64,000 nucleotides of DNA, taken from Mesorhizobium sp. M3A.F.Ca.ET.080.04.2.1. Lineage in GTDB: Bacteria; Pseudomonadota; Alphaproteobacteria; Rhizobiales; Rhizobiaceae. A program made the position numbers and the translations under genes. Positions 52,888 through 61,593 of the stretch are shown here, piece after piece. A model generated the notes under the pieces. That model was not told the origin of the DNA. It searched no databases and saw nothing but the letters and a program-made list of their open reading frames with translations. The first letter of the stretch is position 1; every line of letters starts with the position of its first letter. The stretch is taken from positions 5,680,501 to 5,744,500 of the forward strand of contig NZ_CP034451.1 of assembly GCF_003952525.1 (NCBI RefSeq), written 5' to 3'.

Positions 52888-54054
52888 TCAGCGGCCAATC
52901 AATGCCCGCGCGATGATGACGCGCATGATCTCGTTGGTGCCTTCGAGGATCTGGTGGACGCGCAGATCGCGCACCAATTTCTCGATGCCGTAATCGTGCA
53001 GATAGCCATAGCCGCCATGCAGTTGCAGCGCCTGGTTGGCGACGTCGAACCCGATATCGGTGACGAAGCGTTTGGCCATGGCCGACCATTTTCCGGCATC
53101 CGCCGCCTTGCGGTCGAGCTTGGAGGCGGCGGCGTAGAGAAAGATGCGCGCCGCCTGCAGTTCCGTCTCCATATCGGCCAGCCTGAACTGCAGCGCCTGG
53201 AATTGGTTGATCGTCGCGCCAAAAGCCTTGCGCTCGGCCGTGTAGGCGAGCGCCTTGTCGAGCGCCGATTGCGCGCCGCCGAGCGAACAGGCGGCGATGT
53301 TGAGCCGGCCGCCGTCGAGCCCGGCCATGGCGATGCCGAACCCGGCGCCTTCGGTGGCAAGCAGGTTCTCGGCCGGCACCTTGCAGTCCTCGAAGATGAC
53401 CTGGCGGGTCGACTGCATGTGCCAGCCCATCTTGTGTTCGTTGGCGCCGAAGGAGAGACCTGGCGCATCCTTGGGCACGACGAAGGTGGAAATGCCTTTC
53501 GGCCCTTCCACGCCGGTGCGCGCCATGACGACATAGAGATCGCTGTCGCCGGCGCCGGAGATGAACTGCTTGGCGCCGTTCAGGACATAGTCGCTACCGC
53601 TCCTCACGGCGCGCGTCTTCAGCGCGGCGGCGTCCGAGCCGGAGCCGGGCTCGGTCAGGCAATAACTGGCCAGCCATTCCATCGAGGTCAGCTTCGGCAG
53701 CAAGCGCTGGCGCTGCTCATCGCTGCCGAAGCGATCGATCATGGAGGCCGCCATGTTGTGGATGGAGATGAAGGAGGAAAAGGCCGGATCGGCGCGGGCC
53801 AGCGCCTCGAAGATCAGCACGGCGTCGAGGCAGCCGAGCGCCGAGCCGCCGACATCGTCTCGAACATAGATGCCGCCGAGGCCAAGCGGCCCGGTCTCGC
53901 GGATCACATCGGCGGGAAAGTGCTTTGCCCTGTCCCAGTCGAGCGCGTTCGGCGCGACGCGATCGGCCGCGAAGGCCTCAGCCATTTCCTGGATGGCGCG
54001 CTGCTCCTCGGTGAGTTCGAATTGGCCAGTGCCCGCATCGACTGCCGCGTCCAT
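52888..54054 (-). CDS. Acyl-CoA dehydrogenase (isobutyryl-CoA type likely)
   Basis: 388 residues with the family signatures WLASYCLTEPGSGSDAAALK, SGAGDSDLYVVMART, RKAFGATINQFQALQFRLAD and the C-terminal catalytic-region LHGGYGYLHDYG...LEGTNEIMRVIIAR. Oxidises an acyl-CoA with FAD, passing electrons to ETF. The operon partner mmsB indicates branched-chain (isobutyryl-CoA) use. First gene of a minus-strand pair. Confidence 0.85.
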   Translation of the reverse strand: MDAAVDAGTGQFELTEEQRAIQEMAEAFAADRVAPNALDWDRAKHFPADVIRETGPLGLGGIYVRDDVGGSALGCLDAVLIFEALARADPAFSSFISIHNMAASMIDRFGSDEQRQRLLPKLTSMEWLASYCLTEPGSGSDAAALKTRAVRSGSDYVLNGAKQFISGAGDSDLYVVMARTGVEGPKGISTFVVPKDAPGLSFGANEHKMGWHMQSTRQVIFEDCKVPAENLLATEGAGFGIAMAGLDGGRLNIAACSLGGAQSALDKALAYTAERKAFGATINQFQALQFRLADMETELQAARIFLYAAASKLDRKAADAGKWSAMAKRFVTDIGFDVANQALQLHGGYGYLHDYGIEKLVRDLRVHQILEGTNEIMRVIIARALIGR

Positions 54055-54192
54055 GGCGTGCTCCCTGTCGCTTCAGGCCGTCTGGCCTGTCGTTTTTGGC
54101 TTTGCGCGCGGATCAATCTAGACCAATGATGCCGCCGCGCAACCCGGCCCCCAGCGGACCGGCTGTGCACGAATTGAGCAACGGAGCCTTGC

Positions 54193-54801
54193 GTGCCGAC
54201 AGTCTTCGATCAGTTGCTGGACCGATTCCACAGCTATCTCGCCGGAGTCGACAGCGATCTGGTCGCGGGTGCGGTGGGACGCATCGATTGGAACATGGCC
54301 TCCCGCTCGGGCGAACCGCGTCGGCTCGGCTGCCTTCGCCATCTCGACCGCATCGCGGAGCTTGCGCCGCCGGACATCAAGCCGCTGGCGCAGTTCGTGG
54401 CCGACCATCGGGACGAACTGCGCTGGGGGCAGACCTATACGGCCGCCGATTTCGGGCAGGACTTCGTCGACAATTACGGCTGGCTGGAAGTGTTCGGCAC
54501 GCGCGGGCACTTCGTCAATGACGAGGCCGCGGCCGGCCTGCTGATCCTCGGGCCCGACATCGTCTACCCCGACCATCATCACATCGCCGAGGAAATCTAC
54601 ATCCCGCTGACCGGCGGCACCGAATGGCGGATGGGCGAGGGCGGCTTTCGCGTTCGCGGGGCCGGCGAGGTCGTCCACCACGCATCCAATGTCGATCACG
54701 CCATGCGCACGGGCAAGGAGCCATTGATGGCGCTCTATATCTGGCGCGGCGGACCGCTGGCGCAGAAGTCGACCATCGTCGGAATCGAGGGCAGCGGCTG
54801 A
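54193..54801 (+). CDS. DMSP-lyase-family cupin
   Basis: 202 residues. Helical first half, then a cupin with VYPDHHHIAEEIYIPLTGG (Tyr125, His128-130, Glu134, Tyr136), GEVVHHASNVDHAMRT (His169) and PLMALYIWRGG, the pattern of the DddQ/DddL-type dimethylsulfoniopropionate lyases (metal-dependent, releasing DMS and acrylate). Family match is good; true DMSP cleavage is not shown, and other beta-elimination substrates are possible. Its stop overlaps the cobQ start (TGATG), which ties it to cobalamin synthesis by expression only. Confidence 0.75.
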   Translation: MPTVFDQLLDRFHSYLAGVDSDLVAGAVGRIDWNMASRSGEPRRLGCLRHLDRIAELAPPDIKPLAQFVADHRDELRWGQTYTAADFGQDFVDNYGWLEVFGTRGHFVNDEAAAGLLILGPDIVYPDHHHIAEEIYIPLTGGTEWRMGEGGFRVRGAGEVVHHASNVDHAMRTGKEPLMALYIWRGGPLAQKSTIVGIEGSG

Positions 54802-56276
54802 TGGCAAGGGCAATCATGCTCCAAGGCACTGGCTCGGATGTCGGCAAGACCGTGTTGGTGGCGGGGCTGTGTCGCGCCGCGAAACGACGCGGGTTGAAGG
54901 TCAGACCATTCAAGCCGCAGAACATGTCGAACAATGCCGCCGTCGCCGAGATCCCCGGCGAGACAAGAGCCGGCGGCGGCGAGATCGGCCGTGGCCAATG
55001 GCTCCAGGCGCTGGCCTGCGGAGTGACGCCGACCGTGCACATGAACCCGGTGCTGCTCAAGCCGCAGAGCGATATCGGCTCGCAGGTGATTGTGCAGGGC
55101 AAGGTGTTCGGCGAGGCCCGGGCGCGCGACTACCAGGGCATGAAAGCACGGCTGATGGACGCGGTGCTGGAGTCCTGGACGAAGGTAACTGAGGGCGCCG
55201 ATCTCGTCATCGTCGAGGGCGCCGGTTCTCCCGCCGAGATCAATCTGAGGAGCCGCGATATCGCCAATATGGGCTTTGCGACCCGCGCAAATGTGCCGGT
55301 GATCCTGGTTGGCGACATCGATCGCGGCGGCGTCATCGCTTCGATCGCCGGCACGCATCTGATCCTGCCGGAGGAAGACCGGCGCATGATCGCCGGCTAC
55401 CTCATCAACAAGTTCCGCGGCGACGTCTCGCTGTTCGACGACGGTCTGGAGGCGATCGACAAGTTCACAGGCTGGCGCTGTTTTGGCGTCGTTCCCTGGT
55501 TGAAGGCGGCGGCGCGCTTGCCATCCGAGGACTCGGTCGTCCTCGAGCGTCTCGCCTCCGGCGAGAGGCGGGCGCTGAAGGTGGCGGTGCCGATGCTGGC
55601 GCGCATCGCCAATTTCGACGATCTCGATCCGCTCAAGGCCGAGCCCCAGGTCGAGGTGGTGTTCGTGCCGCCGGGCAAGAAGCTGCCTGAAGATGCAGGG
55701 TTGGTGGTCATTCCCGGCTCGAAGTCGACCATCGGCGATCTGATAGGATTTCGCGAGAATGGCTGGGATCGCGACCTCTTCGCGCATCGCAAGCGCGGCG
55801 GCCATGTCGTCGGCATCTGCGGCGGCTATCAGATGCTCGGCCGCGTGGTGCGCGATCCCGAGGGTATCGAAGGCAGCATCACCGAAGCGGAAGGGCTCGG
55901 CCTGCTCGACATCGAAACGGTGATGGAGCCGGAAAAGACGGTGCGCAATTCAAGCGCCCGCTCGGTCCAGTTCGGCCTGCCGCTCGAAGGCTACGAAATC
56001 CACCTCGGCCGCACCACCGGCCCCGACACCGCGCGGCCGTCGGCCGTCATCAATGGCGTCGAGGACGGCGCGGTTTCCGCCGACGGCAAGGTGATCGGGA
56101 GTTATCTGCACGGGCTGTTTTCCGCCGATGCCTTCCGTGCCGAATATCTGAAAAGTTTGGGCGTCAGGGGCGGCGGCATCGATTACCGCGCCGAGGTCGA
56201 GAAGGCCCTGGACGAGGTTGCGGCCGAGTTGGAGACCCATCTCGATTGCGACGCGATTTTCGCACTGGCCCGTTAA
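54801..56276 (+). CDS. cobQ: Cobyric acid synthase
   Basis: 491 residues. N-terminal P-loop-like GTGSDVGKTVLVAGL, KPQNMSNNA, VEGAGSPAEINL, the middle motif DIDRGGVIASI, and the C-terminal class I glutamine amidotransferase with VVGICGGYQMLGR (catalytic Cys) and GSYLHGLF. Amidates adenosylcobyrinic diamide at four positions using glutamine and ATP. The gene overlaps the cupin stop by one base. It supplies the corrinoid needed by the MttB/MeTr system elsewhere in the window. Confidence 0.92.
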   Translation: MARAIMLQGTGSDVGKTVLVAGLCRAAKRRGLKVRPFKPQNMSNNAAVAEIPGETRAGGGEIGRGQWLQALACGVTPTVHMNPVLLKPQSDIGSQVIVQGKVFGEARARDYQGMKARLMDAVLESWTKVTEGADLVIVEGAGSPAEINLRSRDIANMGFATRANVPVILVGDIDRGGVIASIAGTHLILPEEDRRMIAGYLINKFRGDVSLFDDGLEAIDKFTGWRCFGVVPWLKAAARLPSEDSVVLERLASGERRALKVAVPMLARIANFDDLDPLKAEPQVEVVFVPPGKKLPEDAGLVVIPGSKSTIGDLIGFRENGWDRDLFAHRKRGGHVVGICGGYQMLGRVVRDPEGIEGSITEAEGLGLLDIETVMEPEKTVRNSSARSVQFGLPLEGYEIHLGRTTGPDTARPSAVINGVEDGAVSADGKVIGSYLHGLFSADAFRAEYLKSLGVRGGGIDYRAEVEKALDEVAAELETHLDCDAIFALAR

Positions 56277-56302
56277 CTCGCCACCTGCGTTCCAAATCAA
56301 AA

Positions 56303-56323
56303 GCGCCCGGCTGAGCCGGGCGC
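56303..56323 (-). terminator. Rho-independent terminator
   Basis: gcgcccggc / gccgggcgc perfect 9-bp stem, 3-nt loop, then TTTT on the minus strand; ends the small membrane gene at 56349 and also lies just after cobQ. Confidence 0.7.
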
Positions 56324-56348
56324 CTCGAGTTGCCGGAGAGTGATGTGT

Positions 56349-56519
56349 TCAGGCGCCGCGCATCAGGCAGCCACCGGCGAGCACGACATAGGCGATGAGC
56401 ATGATCCACACTGCCGCAACAGGAATAAACGCAAGAAGGCCAAGAGCGGCGAGAAGGCCGATGATGGCAATGACCAACGAAATAATGAACACGATCTGGG
56501 TGGGTGCACTGAGATTCAT
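56349..56519 (-). CDS. Small two-helix membrane protein
   Basis: 56 residues: MNLSAPTQIVFIISLVIAII..., two hydrophobic helices, no catalytic motif. Good ribosome site (ggaggga) before ATG 56519 and a terminator after it. Function unknown; such proteins are often regulators or membrane-stress peptides. Confidence 0.65.
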   Translation of the reverse strand: MNLSAPTQIVFIISLVIAIIGLLAALGLLAFIPVAAVWIMLIAYVVLAGGCLMRGA

Positions 56520-56558
56520 GTCTGGTCCCTCCAACATGATTCGCACTTGCGAATTCTA

Positions 56559-57356
56559 TCAGCAGGACCGCCACACACCAATCAACTGGCGCAACGGGTT
56601 GGCAGGGTCGGCAAGCAGCTTGGCCGCCAGCGCCAGACAGACGGCGACCAGCAGCGGCTTGATCAGTTTCGCGCCGATTCTTATCGCGAGACTTGCGCCG
56701 ACGCGGGCGCCGATGAACTGCGCCACACCCATCATCAGTCCGATCTTCCAATAGACGACGCCGACAGCGGCGAAGACGATGAAGCCACCGACATTGGAGC
56801 CGAAGTTGAGCATCTTGGTGTGCGCCGTCGCCTTGAGCACGCCGTATCCGGCAAGTGCGACGAAGGTCAGCATGAGGAAGGAGCCGGTGCCCGGGCCGAA
56901 CAGGCCGTCATAGAAGCCTATGGCGGGCACGACAGTGAAAGCGAACAGAAACGGAGACAGGCGCTCGGCGCGATCGACATCGTCCATATTGGGTTTGATC
57001 GCGAAGTAGAGGGCAATCGCGATCAGCAGAACAGGCAAGAGGGCGCGCAGGAAGTCGCCGGGCACGATCGTCGCCAGCAGAGCGCCGACCGCACCGCCGA
57101 CGAGGGCCAGCAGCGCTGAAGGAGCCTGGCGGCGAAGATCTACCTGACCGTTCGCGGCATAGTGGATGGTGGCCGAGCCAGAGCCGAACATCCCCTGGAG
57201 CTTGTTGGTGCCGAGAGCTGTGGCGGGTGAGAAGCCTGCGAGAAGCAGGGCCGGAATGGTGATCAGGCCGCCGCCGCCGGCAATCGAATCGACAAAGCCC
57301 GCCGCGAAAGCAGCGGCGGTGAGCATAAGCACGGTCTGCAGGGTAAGTTCGATCAT
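56559..57356 (-). CDS. TauE/SafE-family anion exporter
   Basis: 265 residues, about eight helices, with the duplicated TauE motif ALGTNKLQGMFGSGSATIHY and FYDGLFGPGTGSFLML, and a C-terminal GARVGASLAIRIG. Predicted to export sulfite, sulfoacetate or related small anions. ATG 57356 is the family-like start; no longer frame is justified. In a window with a DMSP-lyase-like cupin a sulfur link is possible but weak. Confidence 0.85.
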   Translation of the reverse strand: MIELTLQTVLMLTAAAFAAGFVDSIAGGGGLITIPALLLAGFSPATALGTNKLQGMFGSGSATIHYAANGQVDLRRQAPSALLALVGGAVGALLATIVPGDFLRALLPVLLIAIALYFAIKPNMDDVDRAERLSPFLFAFTVVPAIGFYDGLFGPGTGSFLMLTFVALAGYGVLKATAHTKMLNFGSNVGGFIVFAAVGVVYWKIGLMMGVAQFIGARVGASLAIRIGAKLIKPLLVAVCLALAAKLLADPANPLRQLIGVWRSC

Positions 57357-57467
57357 GGGCTGCAAGTACGGCGGAGGGACCGCAGCTTCGATCATGCTCG
57401 CCCAGTTTGCGCAAGACAGATTCCGCGCTAACAATCTCACGGAATCGCGAAGGGGAGGCTGATTGCG

Positions 57468-57893
57468 ATGGCGCTGCTCGATCAGATACGCTCGATCTTC
57501 GACGGCGACCCTGGCGTGCGCAAGGTGGCGGACGATCCGGTGCTGTCGGCAGAACTGCTGATGCTGTTCCGCATGATCCTGGCCGACGGCTCGGTCTCGG
57601 AAAGCGAGATGGCCGCCTTCCGCCGCATCTGCAAGGAAGCTTTCGGCATTCCCGAATCCAGCACCGACAGCGTCATCGAATATCTCAACGACTATGGTTA
57701 CGAGACCAATGGGTCGCAGGCGATTGCGCTGTTCCGCGACCTGGATATCGAGCGGCGCAAGCTGCTTGCCCGCCACATGGCTGAGATTGCCAAGGCCGAC
57801 GCCAAGCTGGCAGAGAGCGAGGTGAAGCTCTTGCGGCGCACGCTCGATCTGCTGGATATCAGCCCGGTCGACGTGGTGAGGCAGGACGACTGA
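57468..57893 (+). CDS. TerB-family protein
   Basis: 141 residues, all-helical, with LFRMILADGSVSESEMAAFR and MAEIAKADAKLAESEVKLLR, the two acidic repeats of the TerB fold. TerB domains occur in tellurite-resistance and phage-defence loci but also as lone housekeeping proteins. There are no other ter genes here. It converges with the ABC ATPase gene, 9 bp apart. Confidence 0.8.
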   Translation: MALLDQIRSIFDGDPGVRKVADDPVLSAELLMLFRMILADGSVSESEMAAFRRICKEAFGIPESSTDSVIEYLNDYGYETNGSQAIALFRDLDIERRKLLARHMAEIAKADAKLAESEVKLLRRTLDLLDISPVDVVRQDD

Positions 57894-57902
57894 GGACGCA
57901 AC

Positions 57903-59525
57903 TCATCCCTGTTCCTGCATGCGCCGTGCGATCGCGCGGTGGAGATCGGGCGCCGCCGTTACCAGGGATTGCGCCGCTTCCGAGCTCGGATTGTCGAGCA
58001 CGTCGGCGGTCCTGCCGTGCTCGACGATCTTGCCCTCATGCATGACCAGCACCTCGTCCGACATGGCGCGGGCAACCGTCAGGTCGTGGGTTATGAAGAG
58101 GTAGGCGATGCCGAGTTTCTGGTTGAGTTCGGCGAAGAGATCCAGAATCTGGGCGCGGATCGAGACATCAAGCGCCGAGACCGGCTCGTCGGCGACGACC
58201 AGTTTCGGGCGAGTGATGATGGCGCGGGCGATCGACAACCTTTGGCGCTGGCCGCCCGAGAACTCATGCGGGTATTTGTCCATGTCGCGCGGGCCGAGCC
58301 CGACTTCGTGCAGCGCATGCGCGACCATTTCCCGGCGCTCGGCCCTGGCCGGCTGCTTCTCGAGAAGGTGTAGAGGCTCGGCCACCAGTCTCTCGACTTT
58401 CTGGCGCGGGTCGAAGGAACCATAGGGATCCTGAAATACCACCTGCATGTCGCGCCGCGCCGGCTTCAGCGCGGCTTCTGCCCTGCCGGTGATGGTCTCG
58501 CCGCGAAAGCGGATCGCGCCTTCCGTCGGCTTGTCGAGCGCCAGGATCATGCGGGCGAGGGTGGACTTGCCGCAGCCGGAGCGGCCGACCAGGGCTACCG
58601 ACTGCGCAGGCTCAATGGTGAGCGAGACATCGTCGACAGCGCGAACCGGGTGTGCCGGCCGGAACAGGGAGGTCCGCCGGCCCTGATAGGTGCGGCTAAC
58701 GCCCTTGACCTCGAGCAGCGGCTTGGCGGAGCCGGCAAGATGGGGCTTCGGGCGCGCCGGCACATGCATGGAAGCCAATGCCAGCTCGCGCGTGTAGGGG
58801 TGGAGTTGTGCCGACAGCGTGCGCGCGGTATCGCCGGCTTCCATGACTTCGCCGCGGCGCAGGATGGTCAGGCGGTCGGCCATCTCGGTCACCACGGCGA
58901 GATCGTGCGAGATGAGCAGAAGGCCCATGCGGTTTTCGCGCACGAGATCTCGCAGCAGGTCGAGGATCTGCGCCTGCAGCACCACGTCGAGCGCCGTCGT
59001 CGGCTCGTCGGCGATCAGCAGCTTCGGTTTCAGCGCGCAGGCGATCGCAATGACCACGCGCTGTCGCTGGCCGCCGGACAGTTCGTGGGGATAGCGCGAC
59101 AGCGGAAATTTCGCCTCGGGCAGGCCGACGCGGTCGAGCATCTTGCGCGCCCGTTCCTCGGCCTCGGCGCGGCTTGCCTTGGTGTGCCAGCGAATGCCTT
59201 CGGCCACCTGCTCGCCGATCGTCTTGACCGGATTGAGTGCCGTCATCGGTTCCTGGAAGACCATGCCGATGTCGTCGCCGCGCAGCGCGCACATCTGGTC
59301 CTCGGTTGCGGCCAGAACATCGATGCCGTCGAAGGTGATGCGCCCACCGGCGCGCGCCAGATGCGGCAGAAGCCGCATGACGGTGAGCGCCGTCATCGAC
59401 TTGCCGGAGCCGGATTCGCCGACCAGGCCGACCACTTCGCCCGACGCGATCGCGAGGTCGACGTCTTTCAGGATCGGCGTGCCGCCGATCGAGAGCGACA
59501 GGTTCTCGATCTCGAGCAGGCTCAT
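57903..59525 (-). CDS. Dipeptide-type ABC transporter, fused double ATPase (DppD-DppF)
   Basis: 540 residues with two complete ABC domains. First: Walker A GESGSGKS, signature LSGGQRQR, Walker B LLIADEPT. Second, from about residue 290: Walker A GRSGCGKS, FSGGQRQR, VVADEPVSALD. Such fusions energise peptide/nickel/opine importers. Its start overlaps the upstream permease stop (ATGA). Last gene of the operon that begins with the M20 hydrolase. Confidence 0.9.
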   Translation of the reverse strand: MSLLEIENLSLSIGGTPILKDVDLAIASGEVVGLVGESGSGKSMTALTVMRLLPHLARAGGRITFDGIDVLAATEDQMCALRGDDIGMVFQEPMTALNPVKTIGEQVAEGIRWHTKASRAEAEERARKMLDRVGLPEAKFPLSRYPHELSGGQRQRVVIAIACALKPKLLIADEPTTALDVVLQAQILDLLRDLVRENRMGLLLISHDLAVVTEMADRLTILRRGEVMEAGDTARTLSAQLHPYTRELALASMHVPARPKPHLAGSAKPLLEVKGVSRTYQGRRTSLFRPAHPVRAVDDVSLTIEPAQSVALVGRSGCGKSTLARMILALDKPTEGAIRFRGETITGRAEAALKPARRDMQVVFQDPYGSFDPRQKVERLVAEPLHLLEKQPARAERREMVAHALHEVGLGPRDMDKYPHEFSGGQRQRLSIARAIITRPKLVVADEPVSALDVSIRAQILDLFAELNQKLGIAYLFITHDLTVARAMSDEVLVMHEGKIVEHGRTADVLDNPSSEAAQSLVTAAPDLHRAIARRMQEQG

Positions 59526-60391
59526 CGCTGCCGCCGCGATTTGGGATCGAGGATGTCGGCGATGCCGTCGCCAAGCAGGTTCAGCCCAAGCACGGTGACG
59601 ATGATCGCCATGCCGGGAAAGATCGCCATCCAGGGGGCCGTCACCATGCGCGTCTGAGCGTCGAACAGCATGCGACCCCAACTCGGCATCGGCGGCTGCG
59701 CGCCCAAGCCAACGTAAGACAGACCTGCTTCGGCCAGGATGCCCAGCGCAAACTGGATGGTGCCCTGGACGAGCAGCAGTGTCGCGATGTTGGGCAGGAT
59801 GTGCTCGATGCTGATCTGCGTCATGCCCTTGCCGGCGGCGCGCGCGGCAAGAATGAATTCGCGGGGCCAGATGGCGAGTGCGCCGGCACGGGCAACGCGG
59901 GCGAAGACCGGGATGTTGAAGATGCCGATGGCGATGATGGCGTTGACGGCGCCTGGGCCGAAGATGGCGGTTATCATGATCGCCGAAAGCAGCGCCGGGA
60001 AGGCGAAGACGAGGTCGTTGAGCCGCATCAGCGCTTCGTCGGCAATGCCGCCGCGCGCCGCGGCAAAGGCGCCCAGCGGCACGCCGATGCCCATGCCGAT
60101 GCCGACTGCAACCAAAGCCACGGCGATCGAGTTGCGGGCGCCGACCATGATCATCGACAGGATGTCGCGGCCGAAATGATCGGTGCCAAACCAGTGCGTC
60201 AGCGACGGCGCCTGCGTCTTGTCGGCGATCACCAGCTTAGTGACATCGTAGGGGGTCCAGACGAAAGAGAGGAGGGCAATGCCGGCCACCAGCAGCGTGA
60301 TGGCAAAGCCGATCAGGAACGAGCGATTGCCGAAGGCTCTTGCCGGAACGCCGGCGAGGGCTTCCTGGGGCAGGCCAAAGCGCATGGTCAT
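59522..60391 (-). CDS. ABC permease, DppC type
   Basis: 289 residues, six helices, binding-protein-dependent permease motif RAAGKGMTQISIEHILPN near residue 200, N-terminal OppC-like segment (HWFGTDHFGRDILS). Start ATG 60391 overlaps the DppB-type permease stop by 4 bp. Moves small peptides or related solutes inward. Confidence 0.9.
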   Translation of the reverse strand: MTMRFGLPQEALAGVPARAFGNRSFLIGFAITLLVAGIALLSFVWTPYDVTKLVIADKTQAPSLTHWFGTDHFGRDILSMIMVGARNSIAVALVAVGIGMGIGVPLGAFAAARGGIADEALMRLNDLVFAFPALLSAIMITAIFGPGAVNAIIAIGIFNIPVFARVARAGALAIWPREFILAARAAGKGMTQISIEHILPNIATLLLVQGTIQFALGILAEAGLSYVGLGAQPPMPSWGRMLFDAQTRMVTAPWMAIFPGMAIIVTVLGLNLLGDGIADILDPKSRRQR

Positions 60392-61335
60392 TGCCGGCCC
60401 CGCAATCGCGGATCGATAACCGCATAGGAGAAGTCGACCAGCAGGTTGACGGCGATCACCGCCACCACCAGCAGCATCACGACGCTCTCGACAACAATAA
60501 GATCGCGCTGGGTGATGGCCTGAAACACCAGCCGGCCGAGACCGGGCAGGTAGAATACGTTCTCGATGATGATGGTGCCGGCAAGCAGGAAGGCGAATTG
60601 CAGGCCGAGAATGGTGAGCACCGGGATCATGGCGTTTCGCAGCGCATGGCGCCAGAGCACGGCACGATAGGGAAGGCCCTTGGCGCGGGCGGTGCGGATA
60701 AAGTCTTCGTTGAGAACTTCGATCAGCGCCGAACGAGCGACGCGGGCCAGGATCGCCGCCTGCGGCAGCGCCAGCGCAACGGCCGGCAGGAGCAATGACT
60801 TCAGCGCCGGCCAGATGCCGGCGCTCCAGCCTGGAAAGCCGCCGGCCGGCACCAGCCGCAGCCATACGGCGAAGAGGTAGATCAGCATCAGGGCGAACCA
60901 GAAGTTCGGTACCGCGACGCCGAGCTGGGCGGCGGCCATGGCGAGTGAATCACCGGCGCGGCCCTGACGGCTGGCCGAGAAAATCCCGACCGGAATAGCA
61001 ATGACTGTCGACATCGCCAACGCGATCAGCGCCAGCGGCAAGGAAACCACGACGCGTTCGCGCACCAGTTCGACGACGGGAACCGAGTAGGTATAGGAGC
61101 GGCCGAAATCGAGGCTGAGCAGTCCGCCCGCCCAATGCAGATAGCGCAGGACCAGTGGCGCGTTCAGCCCCATCTGGTTGCGCAACAACTCGACCTGCTC
61201 AGCACTGGCGTTGAAGCCCAGCATCAGCCGGGCGGGATCGCCGGGCAGGATCTCCATCACCGCAAACACCACCATCGAGGCCAGCACCAGCGTGAGGGCC
61301 GCGATTGCGAGGCGCTTGAGGAGGTAGACGGTCAT
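60388..61335 (-). CDS. ABC permease, DppB type
   Basis: 315 residues, first helix at the N-terminus (MTVYLLKRLAIAALTLVLAS), permease motif RTARAKGLPYRAVLWRHALR in the second half. Pairs with the DppC-type subunit below it. A large inverted repeat element (61399-61556) separates it from the binding-protein gene. Confidence 0.9.
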   Translation of the reverse strand: MTVYLLKRLAIAALTLVLASMVVFAVMEILPGDPARLMLGFNASAEQVELLRNQMGLNAPLVLRYLHWAGGLLSLDFGRSYTYSVPVVELVRERVVVSLPLALIALAMSTVIAIPVGIFSASRQGRAGDSLAMAAAQLGVAVPNFWFALMLIYLFAVWLRLVPAGGFPGWSAGIWPALKSLLLPAVALALPQAAILARVARSALIEVLNEDFIRTARAKGLPYRAVLWRHALRNAMIPVLTILGLQFAFLLAGTIIIENVFYLPGLGRLVFQAITQRDLIVVESVVMLLVVAVIAVNLLVDFSYAVIDPRLRGRQ

Positions 61336-61398
61336 GGGAAGCGGAGGACTGCAGTATCGTCACGGGCGATAGCTAGATAAAGGTCGAGTTCCCGCCAA

Positions 61399-61556
61399 CC
61401 CCCCTCTGTCCTGCCGGACATCTCCCCCTCAAGGGGGGAGATTGGCAGTTTCAGCGTCGCCGACAACCGTCCAAAGTTGGTGATTGGCGAAGGCCCAATT
61501 GAAAGCGCAATCTTCCCTCTTGAGGGGGAGATGCCCGGCAGGGCAGATGGGGGTGT
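61399..61556. repeat. RIME-like large inverted repeat element
   Basis: Two arms of about 48 bp (61399-61446 and 61508-61555, inverted, about 8 mismatches) around a 60-bp centre. Arms contain ctgccgg-catctccccctcaag. This matches the palindromic intergenic mosaic elements of rhizobia. It lies between the binding-protein and permease genes. Confidence 0.75.
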
Positions 61557-61593
61557 GACGGAGCGCAACTTTCGCCTTTGGCTCAACAGGCCG

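Noticed and set aside
54193..54801. Naming the cupin dddQ or dddL outright
   Set aside because: Family motifs fit but sequence alone cannot show DMSP cleavage or decide between subfamilies.
57468..57893. TerB as sign of a tellurite-resistance or phage-defence island
   Set aside because: No other ter genes, no integrase, no composition shift; a single TerB protein is common.
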